This document shows positions 26,164 to 34,320 of a DNA stretch of 64,000 nt, in pieces. The notes beneath the pieces are model-generated. The model was not told the DNA's origin. It did no database searches and saw nothing but the letters and a program-made list of their open reading frames with translations. The DNA lies in NCBI GenBank assembly GCA_039819095.1, contig JBCBSP010000011.1, positions 1 to 64,000 on the forward strand, written 5' to 3'. The stretch comes from JBCBSP01 sp039819095. GTDB lineage: Bacteria > Pseudomonadota > Alphaproteobacteria > Caulobacterales > Maricaulaceae. How positions within the stretch are numbered: the first letter of the stretch is position 1; each line of letters begins with the position of its first letter. The translations under genes and the position numbers were made by a program.

Positions 26164-27075
26164 CTATCTTAAGAAGGGCAGCAGACTGACCTGACTCAGG
26201 CTCGCGAAGGTGCGCGCAGACACTTCCACCGCCGTCTGGGCCTGGGTGAAGCGCGAGGCGGCCTCGGCCATGTCGGCGTCTTCGATATCGGCGATCATGA
26301 TCTGCAGGTAATCGCGCCGCGTCTCATGGGCGCGCTCGGCGTTTTCCACCCGCGCCTGCAAGGCGCCATTGGCGCCCATGGCCTGGTTGATCTGTTCAAA
26401 CGCGTCGATGACGGTGGCGATCTCGGTCTGAAGAAAGGTCTGCTGGACGCTGGTCAGCGGGCCGTCGAAAGGACCGTTCGGCCCATCATCATAGTCTGCG
26501 ACCCGCTCAAACACCCCCATCAGATCGCCGGCAATCTCCTCGGCCAGAAAGCTGATCTCAACGGCGGTGTTATCATCCAGCTTGGCGGTCTGACGCCGAT
26601 CGGAGTTGGCGAACATGTCCGCGATCGAGGGCGCAGCCTGCAGATCTGACAACGTGTCGGCGGCGAGCGGTTCGGTATCGGTCTGGGTGCCGCCGAAGAC
26701 GAATGAGCCGGCGAACTTGGTGCTCAGGGCCATTTTCGCGCGCTGAAACGCGTCGCTGACCTGGTTCATCATGAAAGTGCCGTCATTGGTGGTCAGGGCC
26801 TGACGAAGATCGTCAGCGGCGCCGGACAGCTCACGATAGGCCAGGTCCTGCACTTCCAGGCGCGCATCCAGCCGTTTCAGGTTTTCCACGTGCATGTCGG
26901 TGCGCGTCAGGGCGCTGCGCCCCGACAGGATGCGTTCAGCATCGTGACCATAGCCCTTCATGTCCGGCGCGCGCAGCCCGGTGGAGACCTGCTGGCGCGC
27001 ATCAAACATCTGTCGCTGAGACTGCATCAGATCGGCGAGTGCGGCGAAGGAGGCGGCCTGAGTGGATATGCGCAT
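26164..27075 (-). CDS. flgL: Flagellar hook-filament junction protein FlgL
   Basis: FlgL (HAP3) joins the hook cap region to the filament. The 303-residue protein has a flagellin-like N-terminus (MRISTQAASFAAL) and C-terminus (AQTAVEVSARTFASLSQVSL) that form the coiled-coil core, with a variable middle. The start follows the flgK stop by 17 bp, so flgK-flgL form one transcription unit, in the same order as other flagellar loci. It is secreted by the flagellar export apparatus, without a signal peptide. Confidence 0.9.
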   Translation of the reverse strand: MRISTQAASFAALADLMQSQRQMFDARQQVSTGLRAPDMKGYGHDAERILSGRSALTRTDMHVENLKRLDARLEVQDLAYRELSGAADDLRQALTTNDGTFMMNQVSDAFQRAKMALSTKFAGSFVFGGTQTDTEPLAADTLSDLQAAPSIADMFANSDRRQTAKLDDNTAVEISFLAEEIAGDLMGVFERVADYDDGPNGPFDGPLTSVQQTFLQTEIATVIDAFEQINQAMGANGALQARVENAERAHETRRDYLQIMIADIEDADMAEAASRFTQAQTAVEVSARTFASLSQVSLLPFLR

Positions 27076-27092
27076 GTTCTAACCCTTTAGCC

Positions 27093-29219
27093 CTACACAA
27101 TGTTCAACAGGGTGTCGGTCATCTCCTTGGACGCCTGTAACAGTCGGGCCGACGCGTTATAAGCCTGCTGGTAGAGCGTCATCAGCGCCAACTCTTCATC
27201 CAGATTGACGCCTTCAACATCGGCGCGCTTCTGACCAGCGGCCAGCTGGACCGACTGAGCCGCCTGGTCCTGACGTTCAGCGCGGGCCGCGCGCGCACCG
27301 ATATCTCCGGCCAGCCGTGCGGCATATTCCTCCAGCGTCGCCTGACCGCCAGCCAGCCCGCCTGCCGCTTCAAACCCGTAGCGATTGGACGCCACAGCAG
27401 CGAGTTCCTGACCAGCGCGTCCGTCGCCCGGCGTGAGAACCGTGTCGCCGGCAATGCTGGCGCCGGTCAGATCCAGCTTTGCAAACGACAGCCGACCGGA
27501 ATCGGACCGGATCTCAGAGGCGACCTCAAAGCCTTCGGCCCGGCTCATGCGGGCCGCATCGCCCAGCCCGAACACCTGGGTGAAGGACAGCCCCGTGCCG
27601 CCGCGCAGCGTGGTGTCGTTGGCCACGTCCACGGCGAAGCTCTCATAGCCCGCAGCCGGCGTGAAGCCGATCGCGCCATTCGCGTCCAGCCCAAAAGAGC
27701 CGTACTGACCCAGCCCCGAGCCGACCGCATTCAGTGCATTGAGCTGATCCTGGATCGTGGCGCCGGCGACCGGCACGGTGATGTCGGCGACCCGGCGCCC
27801 GTCCGGCGCGCTGACGGTGAAGCCGATCTCGCCGCCGGCGGCCATCTGGTGATTGCTGCCCGGCTCAAGCCCGGTCTCAAAGAAGCTCGGTCGCCGGGAA
27901 TCGACGATATCGTTCAGACCGAAGAAATGCGCAAAACCCCGCCCGCCGATCGAAGACGGATCGGCTTCATCCTGAGCGGCGGCTACGCCATGACTGGGAT
28001 CGGTCGCGGTGACCGTCAGCCTTCCGTCGACAAAGCTGGCGGTCGCATCACCGGCGAAGGCGGTGTTCAGCTCCGTCACCAGGTCGAAGATGAGCGGCGC
28101 ACCATTGCCGTCGACATCGAAACCGCCGGCGCCGACCGTGATATCGACCGAGCGGACCAGGCTTCCGTCAGCGGCGACGACCGCCAGGCGAGCTTGCCCG
28201 GAACCGGTCAGAATATCGCTCGAAACCAACCCGGTCTGGCGACCCTCAAGCGTGTTGGGCGGCGGGAAGGCCGCACCGTCATTATGGGCGGCGTTGAGCG
28301 CGTCGGCCACGCCGCTGGCGAATTCGGCGATCTGGTCGGCGATCGCCGGCAGTTCGTCATCACGCAGCTTCATCAAGCCGCGCAGCTCGCCGGAGCTGAT
28401 ATGCGGCGTCAGATCGACCGTCGCGCCTGAGGAGGACACCTCTGCGGTGATGCGCCCGTAATCCACGCCATAGGCGCCGCTGCCTGAAGGCACGTAGTTC
28501 AGCGTGAGACGCGCATTATCCAGCAGGCCGACCCCGTCGGCTGTACGCACGAAGAGCCGACCATCGCTCTGGCGGTCGGCGCGCACATCAATGATCGTGC
28601 TGAGCTCATCAAGCAGTTCTGACTGGCGGTTGGCCGCGCCGGTGACATCCGCGCCGGACGCATCCAGCCGACCGACCTCGCCATTGAGCTGTTCAAGCTC
28701 GGTGAGGATCTCATTGATCCGCTCCACTCCGGTGGAGATGCGCAGATCCGTCTCTGAACGCAGCGCGCGGACCTCGCCGGACAGGCGCGATGCTTCGTCG
28801 AAGAAGGTCTGAAGGTCGGATGCTGCAGACAGCCGCGAGACGCTCTCGGTCGGGTCCAGCGAGGCCGAACCCAGCGACGCGAACGCCTGGTTCATGCGCC
28901 CGAACAGCGAGCTGGGATCATTGGTCGAACCCAGCTGCGCCTGAAGGCGGTCGAGCACGGTGAAAACGGTGGACGCTTCTGACCGGTCGGACGCGGCCCG
29001 CATGGTCGCCGCCTGCAGGAAGATGTCCGTGACCCGGCGAACCCCGACAACCTCTACACCCATGCCCTGACCGGACAAATTGCGCGCCGCGGTGACGGTT
29101 TCGGTCCGCGCATAGCCGGGCGTATTGACGTTGGCGACATTGTTCGACGCCGTGCGCATCCCGAGCTGCGCGGCCTGCAGGCCGGACAGGGCGTTGTTGA
29201 GGATTCCGTTCATGCTCAT
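27093..29219 (-). CDS. flgK: Flagellar hook-associated protein FlgK
   Basis: FlgK (HAP1) caps the hook and bridges it to FlgL. The 708 residues are longer than enteric FlgK (about 550), the extra length being in the central exposed domain. The N-terminus (NNALSGLQAAQLGMRTASNNVANVNTPGYAR) has the family signature for rod/hook/HAP proteins. The C-terminus (EGVNLDEELALMTLYQQAYNASARLL) is the matching helix. The first gene of a flgK-flgL unit; its promoter must lie in the roughly 470 bp shared with fliK on the other strand. GAGGTGATGCA precedes the ATG. Confidence 0.93.
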   Translation of the reverse strand: MSMNGILNNALSGLQAAQLGMRTASNNVANVNTPGYARTETVTAARNLSGQGMGVEVVGVRRVTDIFLQAATMRAASDRSEASTVFTVLDRLQAQLGSTNDPSSLFGRMNQAFASLGSASLDPTESVSRLSAASDLQTFFDEASRLSGEVRALRSETDLRISTGVERINEILTELEQLNGEVGRLDASGADVTGAANRQSELLDELSTIIDVRADRQSDGRLFVRTADGVGLLDNARLTLNYVPSGSGAYGVDYGRITAEVSSSGATVDLTPHISSGELRGLMKLRDDELPAIADQIAEFASGVADALNAAHNDGAAFPPPNTLEGRQTGLVSSDILTGSGQARLAVVAADGSLVRSVDITVGAGGFDVDGNGAPLIFDLVTELNTAFAGDATASFVDGRLTVTATDPSHGVAAAQDEADPSSIGGRGFAHFFGLNDIVDSRRPSFFETGLEPGSNHQMAAGGEIGFTVSAPDGRRVADITVPVAGATIQDQLNALNAVGSGLGQYGSFGLDANGAIGFTPAAGYESFAVDVANDTTLRGGTGLSFTQVFGLGDAARMSRAEGFEVASEIRSDSGRLSFAKLDLTGASIAGDTVLTPGDGRAGQELAAVASNRYGFEAAGGLAGGQATLEEYAARLAGDIGARAARAERQDQAAQSVQLAAGQKRADVEGVNLDEELALMTLYQQAYNASARLLQASKEMTDTLLNIV

Positions 29220-29695
29220 TGCATCACCTCAGCCCAACATACCGCCCGCGCGCGGCGTTTCCTGCCCAGCAACCGGCAGACTCTGCCGAGGCAATGCCCA
29301 GGAGGCGCGCCTTCGAAGCTGCGAATGAAACCAGATAAGCCACAGATAAAAAACACTCTTTTGCGATCTCGGCCGCAGGGCAAGACCCTCAGCCCTGCAC
29401 CGCTTCCGGTTAACAGCGCAAAGGGCGGGCCAGATGCCGGTTTAAGGATGAAGCGGTGTGCGAACGCGCTGTGGCGTTCCGGCCTGCTGGGTGATTTCCG
29501 CCGGGTCCAATTTGCCGGGCGGCGCTGCATGCGCTCGGCGAGCACCGCCTAACTCATTGATTTATCGCTTTTTATGAAAACGAATCACTTGGCACGGGGA
29601 TTGAAACGCCAGGTCCGACCGGCGTGCGGAGAACCCTCGCCATCAATCACAGACGCTGCAAAAAGCGGCGCGATGGATCGGGCGGGGATGCTGAA
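29220..29695. other. Intergenic region between divergent flgK and fliK (476 bp)
   Basis: Holds the divergent promoters for the flgK-flgL unit (minus) and the fliK-flgD unit (plus). A sigma-54-like element for fliK is at 29590-29605. No clear equivalent was found on the minus strand for flgK. The middle is AT-richer than the surroundings around 29540-29590. A frame from 29624 is open into fliK, but the Arg/Lys-rich first residues suggest that the GTG at 29696 is the true start. Confidence 0.5.
29590..29605 (+). promoter_or_regulatory. Sigma-54-type -24/-12 promoter for fliK
   Basis: TGGCACG, a 4-base spacer and TTGAA match the sigma-54 consensus TGGCACG-N4-TTGCW except for C to A in the final GC. 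Spacing between the GG and the -12 G is the required ten bases. It lies about 90 bp before the chosen fliK start. Late flagellar genes in Caulobacter use sigma-54 with FlbD, and flbD is encoded about 8.5 kb downstream, which supports the call. Confidence 0.6.
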
Positions 29696-31465
29696 GTGAC
29701 AGCACCAGCTTCAATTTTCGCGGCGCAGAGCGTCGACGCGCAGGCGCAAGGCCAGCCGGGCCGCACCGCCCAGGTCGGCTCTGGCCAGAGCGCGGCCGCC
29801 GGCGCGTTCGCAGCACTTGTCGACGCTTCGTCTGCAGCCGAAGCGCCGCCGCAAACCCTCCCTGCTCGCAGCGCCCTCAACACAGCGGTCTCACCCGATG
29901 CCGAGCCCGCTGCGATCCCGGCTGAAACAGCAGACCTCAAGGCCGAGCCCGAAAGCCCGCCGGTCCAGGACGTGCTGGACGAAGCCGACCCTGAGACCGA
30001 CGCTGAAACCGGCGTGGAGGTCGGGCCTGGCGAGCGCGCTGGCGCTGCAAACAATTCGGACACGCCGCCGGTCTCGCCCGTTTCAGGCGCGCCAGGGCGA
30101 CTGGCGGGTCCGGTCGATGCGGAGAGCTTTATCAATCGAGGCTGGGGCCAGGCGGCTGATGTCAGCACGGGCGGGTCGGGAGCGCCGAACGGCGCTGCTG
30201 GCGAGCCTGCCGCGCCGCACAATCCGCGCCGCCGGGGCACCCCCATACCCGGCGCTGAACCGGCGTCGAAGCCGGTCGACCCGCCTGTGCAGGACCTGCT
30301 CAGCGACAAGGAGCGCGCTCAGACCAAGACCGAGGCGGAGACGGGCAAGCCTCCGGTTCAGGACCGGCCAACCTTCCCGGCCAGCGAGCGCGCCGGCGTA
30401 ACGCCGGCCACCTCGACCGCGCCCACGCCCGCGCCCGCGAGCGTTTCAACGGCTCAGCCTGGCGTCTCAACGGCTCAGCCTGGCGTCGCGACGCCGCAAG
30501 CCGAACAGGCCCCGGCTCAGAACGCCGTCGCTCAGAATACGGAGGCTGCGCCGACTGCACAGGCGCAAGACAGTGCGCAATTCGCCGCCGGGCGGGACGC
30601 TTCCACCATCGCGATGCGCCGCGAAGCCGCGCTGGAGCGCGTCCAGCGCAGCGAGGCCGTTAACACGCGCAGCGCTTTGCGCGCGGGCGATGCCCCATCA
30701 AGCTCAGCGTCGCAGGCGGCGGACGGCGCAGCCGCGCCTGTCTCTTCTGCAGCCGGCGAACCCGCCCCCGATGCGGCGGCACGCACCGATGCCGCACAGC
30801 AACCGAACGCCGCCCAGCCCCAGCCGGCCTGGCGCGCCGCCTTGGCGGCGAGCTGGATGACGCCCGCCCAGCCGGTGATAGCGGCGACAAACAGTGTCCC
30901 GCTTGACGCGCCGCCGGCGGATCTGGTCACCGATCCGTCGCTTGATGCGGCTCAGGGCGAACGCCTTGAGGCGCGCGCCGAAGCTCATCGCGGTCAAGGC
31001 GCAGCGCATCAGGCCGGCGCTCAGCGCTTCTCGCCAACGGCGGCGCATGCGCTCGCGGCCCACATCGCCCGCAAGGCCGTTGACGGCGCGCACGTCTTCG
31101 ACATTCGCCTCGACCCGCCTGAACTGGGGCGGGTGGAAGTGCGCCTTGAGATGCGCGCCGGCGAGAAGGTCAGCGCCGTGCTGAGCGCGGAGCGGGCCGA
31201 CGCCCTGGCCGAGTTGCAGCGCTCCGCGCGTGATCTGGAAAAAGCGCTCAACGAGGCGGGCCTTGAACTGGATGAGAACGGGCTGAGCTTTGAGCTCGCC
31301 GGTGACCAGACGCAGGAGCGCGAGCCGGATGGCGACGAGCCCGCATCTCAATACTTCACCTTGAACATCGAACGCGACGAGGCCGGCGATACGCGCCTGT
31401 CGCGACCGGTTGAGCTGTATGGCTTCGCACTGAACGCGCGCGGCGGTCTGGATATGCGGGCATGA
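29696..31465 (+). CDS. fliK: Flagellar hook-length control protein FliK
   Basis: FliK measures hook length and switches export specificity from hook to filament proteins. With the GTG start at 29696 it has 589 residues. The N-terminal two-thirds is a low-complexity Ala/Pro/Gln/Glu-rich tail. The C-terminal domain has the conserved hook-length region (FDIRLDPPELGRVEVRLEM to LNEAGLELDENGLSFEL). The motif PPVQD occurs three times (about residues 88, 200 and 222), and a 7-residue unit STAQPGV is tandemly doubled, so the tail has grown by short repeats. It ends just before flgD. Confidence 0.88.
   Translation: MTAPASIFAAQSVDAQAQGQPGRTAQVGSGQSAAAGAFAALVDASSAAEAPPQTLPARSALNTAVSPDAEPAAIPAETADLKAEPESPPVQDVLDEADPETDAETGVEVGPGERAGAANNSDTPPVSPVSGAPGRLAGPVDAESFINRGWGQAADVSTGGSGAPNGAAGEPAAPHNPRRRGTPIPGAEPASKPVDPPVQDLLSDKERAQTKTEAETGKPPVQDRPTFPASERAGVTPATSTAPTPAPASVSTAQPGVSTAQPGVATPQAEQAPAQNAVAQNTEAAPTAQAQDSAQFAAGRDASTIAMRREAALERVQRSEAVNTRSALRAGDAPSSSASQAADGAAAPVSSAAGEPAPDAAARTDAAQQPNAAQPQPAWRAALAASWMTPAQPVIAATNSVPLDAPPADLVTDPSLDAAQGERLEARAEAHRGQGAAHQAGAQRFSPTAAHALAAHIARKAVDGAHVFDIRLDPPELGRVEVRLEMRAGEKVSAVLSAERADALAELQRSARDLEKALNEAGLELDENGLSFELAGDQTQEREPDGDEPASQYFTLNIERDEAGDTRLSRPVELYGFALNARGGLDMRA
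30446..30486 (+). repeat. Tandem 21-bp repeat within fliK
   Basis: Two copies of a 20-base unit (30446-30465 and 30467-30486) at a 21-base period encode the residue unit STAQPGV twice. The period is a multiple of three, so copy number can change without frameshift. It lies in the low-complexity region of FliK. Confidence 0.8.
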
Positions 31466-31490
31466 CCCCCGCGACGAGGAGCAGAACGCA

Positions 31491-32174
31491 ATGACCGAAC
31501 TCAATCCTCTGGGGCAGACCCTGCCGACGCTGGCGTCTGCGTCCGACACCACAGGCGCGAGCAATCAGCTGGCGGAGAATTTCGACACCTTCCTGACGCT
31601 GCTGACCGAGCAGCTGCAGAACCAGGACCCGCTGAACCCGATGGAAGCCAATGAATTCGTCAACCAGCTGGTCCAGTTCTCCTCAGTTGAGCAGCAGATC
31701 GGGTCGAACCAGGCCCTGCAATCGCTGCTTGGTCTGTCATCGGCCACCGCGCGGATGGGGGCGGTCGACTATATCGGCCGGATCGCCACCGCTTCGACCG
31801 ACACCGCCGGGCTCGCCGGCGGACGTGCAAGCTGGCAGTACGGCCTGCCGCGTGAAGCGGAATCCACCCAGCTTCTTGTCTTCGATCAGAGCGGACGCCT
31901 CGTGCGCACGGCGGAAGGTGAAACCGGCGCCGGCCCTCACGCCTTCATCTGGGACGGGCTGGACGATGTCGGCAATCCGCTGCCGGACGGGCCTTACAGG
32001 CTGGAAGTGGTTTCGCGCGACGGCAATGATATTCGCCTGGACACGCCGGTGCGCGTGGAAGGGATTGTCACCTCTGTGGACATGTCCAGCGATGAGGTGA
32101 TCGTGGAGTTGAGCGGGGTGAATGTACCGGCCTCGCAAATCATCGCGCTGCGCGTGGGAGGGATCGGCGTCTGA
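31491..32174 (+). CDS. flgD: Flagellar hook assembly scaffold FlgD
   Basis: FlgD caps the growing hook and guides FlgE polymerisation. The 227-residue protein has the N-terminal signature FLTLLTEQLQNQDPLNPMEA (about residues 35-55), the export- and assembly-related part. A beta-rich C-terminal domain (FIWDGLDDVGNPLPDGPYRLEV) resembles the FlgD tudor/FnIII-like part. It starts 25 bp after fliK and precedes flgE by about 97 bp, so fliK-flgD-flgE are likely one unit. Confidence 0.93.
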   Translation: MTELNPLGQTLPTLASASDTTGASNQLAENFDTFLTLLTEQLQNQDPLNPMEANEFVNQLVQFSSVEQQIGSNQALQSLLGLSSATARMGAVDYIGRIATASTDTAGLAGGRASWQYGLPREAESTQLLVFDQSGRLVRTAEGETGAGPHAFIWDGLDDVGNPLPDGPYRLEVVSRDGNDIRLDTPVRVEGIVTSVDMSSDEVIVELSGVNVPASQIIALRVGGIGV

Positions 32175-32271
32175 AGCCGGGAATAGACGTCTTCCGCTGT
32201 GAGAATGCCAGCGGATCAAACAAGACAGCAGAACGCTCCACAACAAGGACGACCTTGAGGAGCACAATCCA

Positions 32272-33663
32272 ATGAGCATCAATTCAGCCCTGGCGGCTGG
32301 CGCATCCGGCCTTCTGGCCAATTCAAGCGCGCTGGCGGCCATTTCCGACAATATCGCGAACGTCAACACGATCGGCTACAAGCGCGTGGAGACGGTCTTC
32401 ACGCCCAATTACAAGATCACAGGCGGCGGCGAGGCGCGCTACGCCTCATCCGGGGTGAGCTCCAACTCGCGCTCGGACGTGTCGCTGGCCGGTCTTCTGA
32501 ACCCGGCCTCGTCAGAAACCGATCTGGCGATCGACGGCAACGGGTTTTTCCTGGTCCGCCCGAACGCGACCAATCTGACCGGCGCGGATCCGATCCTGTT
32601 CACCCGCTCCGGCGGATTCGAGACCGATGACGCCGGCTTCCTGCGCAATGACGCCGGCCAGTACCTGTATGGTTGGCCGGTGGCCGCCAACGGCACGGTG
32701 AACCAGAACCCGTCCAATGTGGACCTTCTGGAAGCCATCAACCTGTCCAATATCGGCGGTGCGGCGGATGCGACGTCTTCGGTGCGCATCAACGCCAACC
32801 TGCAGGCCAGCCAGGGAGTCTCCGCCGCTGCGGCGACCTATGACGCCACCGACGCGCTCAACAATATGGCCTCTGGCGCGGTGACCGCCGACTTCCAGCG
32901 CACCATGCAGGTCTACGACACGCAGGGCGGGGTGCGCTCAATCACGCTGTCGCTTCTGAAAAGCAATAACGCCAATGAGTGGTTCGCAGAACTGCATGTC
33001 GAGCCCGCAACCGATGTGACGACCGGCACGGCCTTCAACTCCGGCCAGGTCGCCACCGGCATCATCGCCTTTGACACCAATGGCCAGATCAATACCGCCG
33101 CCACGACGCTGCCCAACACGCTGAACTTCCTGGGCTCGGACAATGCCGGCGCGCTTGGCGCGGGCGATATACAGTGGGCCGCCGCGACCGGCGTCGGGGC
33201 CCAGACGATCTCGCTGGACCTCGGTTCGGCCGGCAATCCGGGTGGCATCACCCAGTTCGACAGCCCCTCGGTTCTGAACTCCACCGTCGTCAATGGCGCG
33301 ATCTTCGGTGATTTCGCCGGGGTGGAAGTGAGTGCGGACGGCTTCGTATCAGCGCGCTTCACCAATGGCGTGGTCCGCCAGATCTATCAGATCCCGGTCG
33401 CCACGGTGACCAACCCGAACGGGCTGGCGAGCGTGGGCGGCGGCTCTTTCCAGATCACCGATGACAGCGGCGCATTTACACTGAATGCGCCCGGCGTCGG
33501 CGCCTCGGGCACGATCTCGCCGCGCACGCTGGAAAACTCCAACGTGGACATCGCAACCGAGTTCTCCAGTCTGATTATTACGCAGCGCGCCTACTCAGCC
33601 GCCTCGCGGATCATCACCACCGCCGATGAAATGCTCAACGAAGCCATCCAGATGAAGCGCTAA
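32272..33663 (+). CDS. flgE: Flagellar hook protein FlgE
   Basis: The main hook subunit, 463 residues. The N-terminus (GASGLLANSSALAAISDNIANVNTIGYKR) and C-terminus (FSSLIITQRAYSAASRIITTADEMLNEAIQMKR) carry the class signature for rod/hook proteins that form the D0 helices. The middle is beta-rich and exposed on the hook surface. The ATG at 32272 follows TTGAGGAGCACAATCC. A strong terminator follows the stop, so the fliK-flgD-flgE unit ends here. Exported by the flagellar type III system. Confidence 0.94.
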   Translation: MSINSALAAGASGLLANSSALAAISDNIANVNTIGYKRVETVFTPNYKITGGGEARYASSGVSSNSRSDVSLAGLLNPASSETDLAIDGNGFFLVRPNATNLTGADPILFTRSGGFETDDAGFLRNDAGQYLYGWPVAANGTVNQNPSNVDLLEAINLSNIGGAADATSSVRINANLQASQGVSAAAATYDATDALNNMASGAVTADFQRTMQVYDTQGGVRSITLSLLKSNNANEWFAELHVEPATDVTTGTAFNSGQVATGIIAFDTNGQINTAATTLPNTLNFLGSDNAGALGAGDIQWAAATGVGAQTISLDLGSAGNPGGITQFDSPSVLNSTVVNGAIFGDFAGVEVSADGFVSARFTNGVVRQIYQIPVATVTNPNGLASVGGGSFQITDDSGAFTLNAPGVGASGTISPRTLENSNVDIATEFSSLIITQRAYSAASRIITTADEMLNEAIQMKR

Positions 33664-33690
33664 AACTTCAGCGCTTTAGGCTCCAAAACC

Positions 33691-33722
33691 TGACCCCGGT
33701 CTCGCGACCGGGGTCATTTTTC
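33691..33722 (+). terminator. Intrinsic terminator after flgE
   Basis: A 10-bp perfect stem (33691-33700 and 33707-33716), a 6-base loop and a T-tract (TTTTTCTTT from 33717) lie about 28 bp after the flgE stop. Textbook Rho-independent structure. Confidence 0.92.
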
Positions 33723-33735
33723 TTTAACTCTTTGA

Positions 33736-33752
33736 TTTACCGATAATTTACC
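33736..33752 (+). promoter_or_regulatory. Paired TTTACC element before sciP, candidate CtrA box
   Basis: TTTACC-GATAA-TTTACC has the spacing of the Caulobacter CtrA site (TTAACC-N5-TTAAC) with one difference in each half. It lies about 90 bp before sciP, in an AT-rich stretch. SciP expression depends on CtrA in Caulobacter, so position and regulator agree; binding itself is not shown. Confidence 0.45.
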
Positions 33753-33841
33753 TACGCGTTTAGGCCGACGTTAAAGCCCCTTCCGGTATAACCCTGTCAT
33801 CAAGAGCGCGCATCAGACGCGCCATCAATAACGATAACAGG

Positions 33842-34123
33842 ATGGGTCGGATGGAACGGCGAGTGAAGAAGGAGAATTACGTCATTGGTCCTGACGGGGC
33901 TCCGTTGACCGTGGCGGATCTTCCCTCACCCCAAACCAAGCGCTGGGTGATCCGGCGCAAGGCTGAGGTGGTGGCGGCCGTGCGAGGCGGGCTGATCAGC
34001 CTGGACGAAGCATGTGATCGCTACCGTCTGACGGTGGAGGAGTTTCTTGGCTGGCAAAGAGCGATTGATCGCCATGGCCTGGCCGGACTGCGCACGACGC
34101 GAATACAGCAGTATCGCGCCTAG
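33842..34123 (+). CDS. sciP: CtrA inhibitor protein SciP
   Basis: SciP (DUF1153) binds CtrA at promoters and blocks transcription activation, which limits CtrA output after S phase in Caulobacter. The 93-residue protein has the whole family core: YVIGPDGAPLTVADLP, then RWVIRRKAEVVAAVRGGL, and EEFLGWQRAIDRHGLAGLR with the C-terminal IQQYR. The core forms a helix-turn-helix. The first ATG at 33842 may be replaced by the one at 33851. It sits between flgE and fliF as in Caulobacter and is bounded by terminators, so it is transcribed alone. The link to flagellar genes fits its role in timing them. Confidence 0.95.
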   Translation: MGRMERRVKKENYVIGPDGAPLTVADLPSPQTKRWVIRRKAEVVAAVRGGLISLDEACDRYRLTVEEFLGWQRAIDRHGLAGLRTTRIQQYRA

Positions 34124-34183
34124 CGCCTCAATCTGAGCGCCGCGATCGCCCCCCTCGCGACCGGCCTCATGAAGAAGCTGCTA

Positions 34184-34215
34184 GCGCGGCGGACCGCTCC
34201 AGCGGTCCGCCGCGC
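34184..34215 (+). terminator. Perfect 15-bp hairpin after sciP
   Basis: GCGCGGCGGACCGCT (34184-34198) and its exact complement (34201-34215) around a 2-base loop lie about 60 bp after sciP. Downstream only CTGTCTTTG is T-rich, so it may act as a weak intrinsic terminator or transcription pause isolating sciP from fliF. Confidence 0.7.
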
Positions 34216-34233
34216 CTGTCTTTGCGCAGGTCA

Positions 34234-34248
34234 TTAAACCCTCGTTTA
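34234..34248 (+). promoter_or_regulatory. CtrA-like box in the fliF promoter
   Basis: TTAA-ACCCTCG-TTTA matches the CtrA site TTAA-N7-TTAA with one change, about 85 bp before fliF. In Caulobacter fliF is a class II gene activated by CtrA and repressed by FlbD; the same gene order here makes this the expected place. Confidence 0.55.
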
Positions 34249-34320
34249 CGCGGGCGGTGGGAAAAAACTGCCTAGCAGCGATCCGCCAAGGATCGCGCCA
34301 GCGGGCGGGAACTGACCGGC

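Noticed and set aside
29220..29400. Possible sigma-54 promoter for flgK on the minus strand
   Set aside because: GGGCTGAGGGTCTTGC-like matches have wrong spacing between GG and GC (11 instead of 10 bases).
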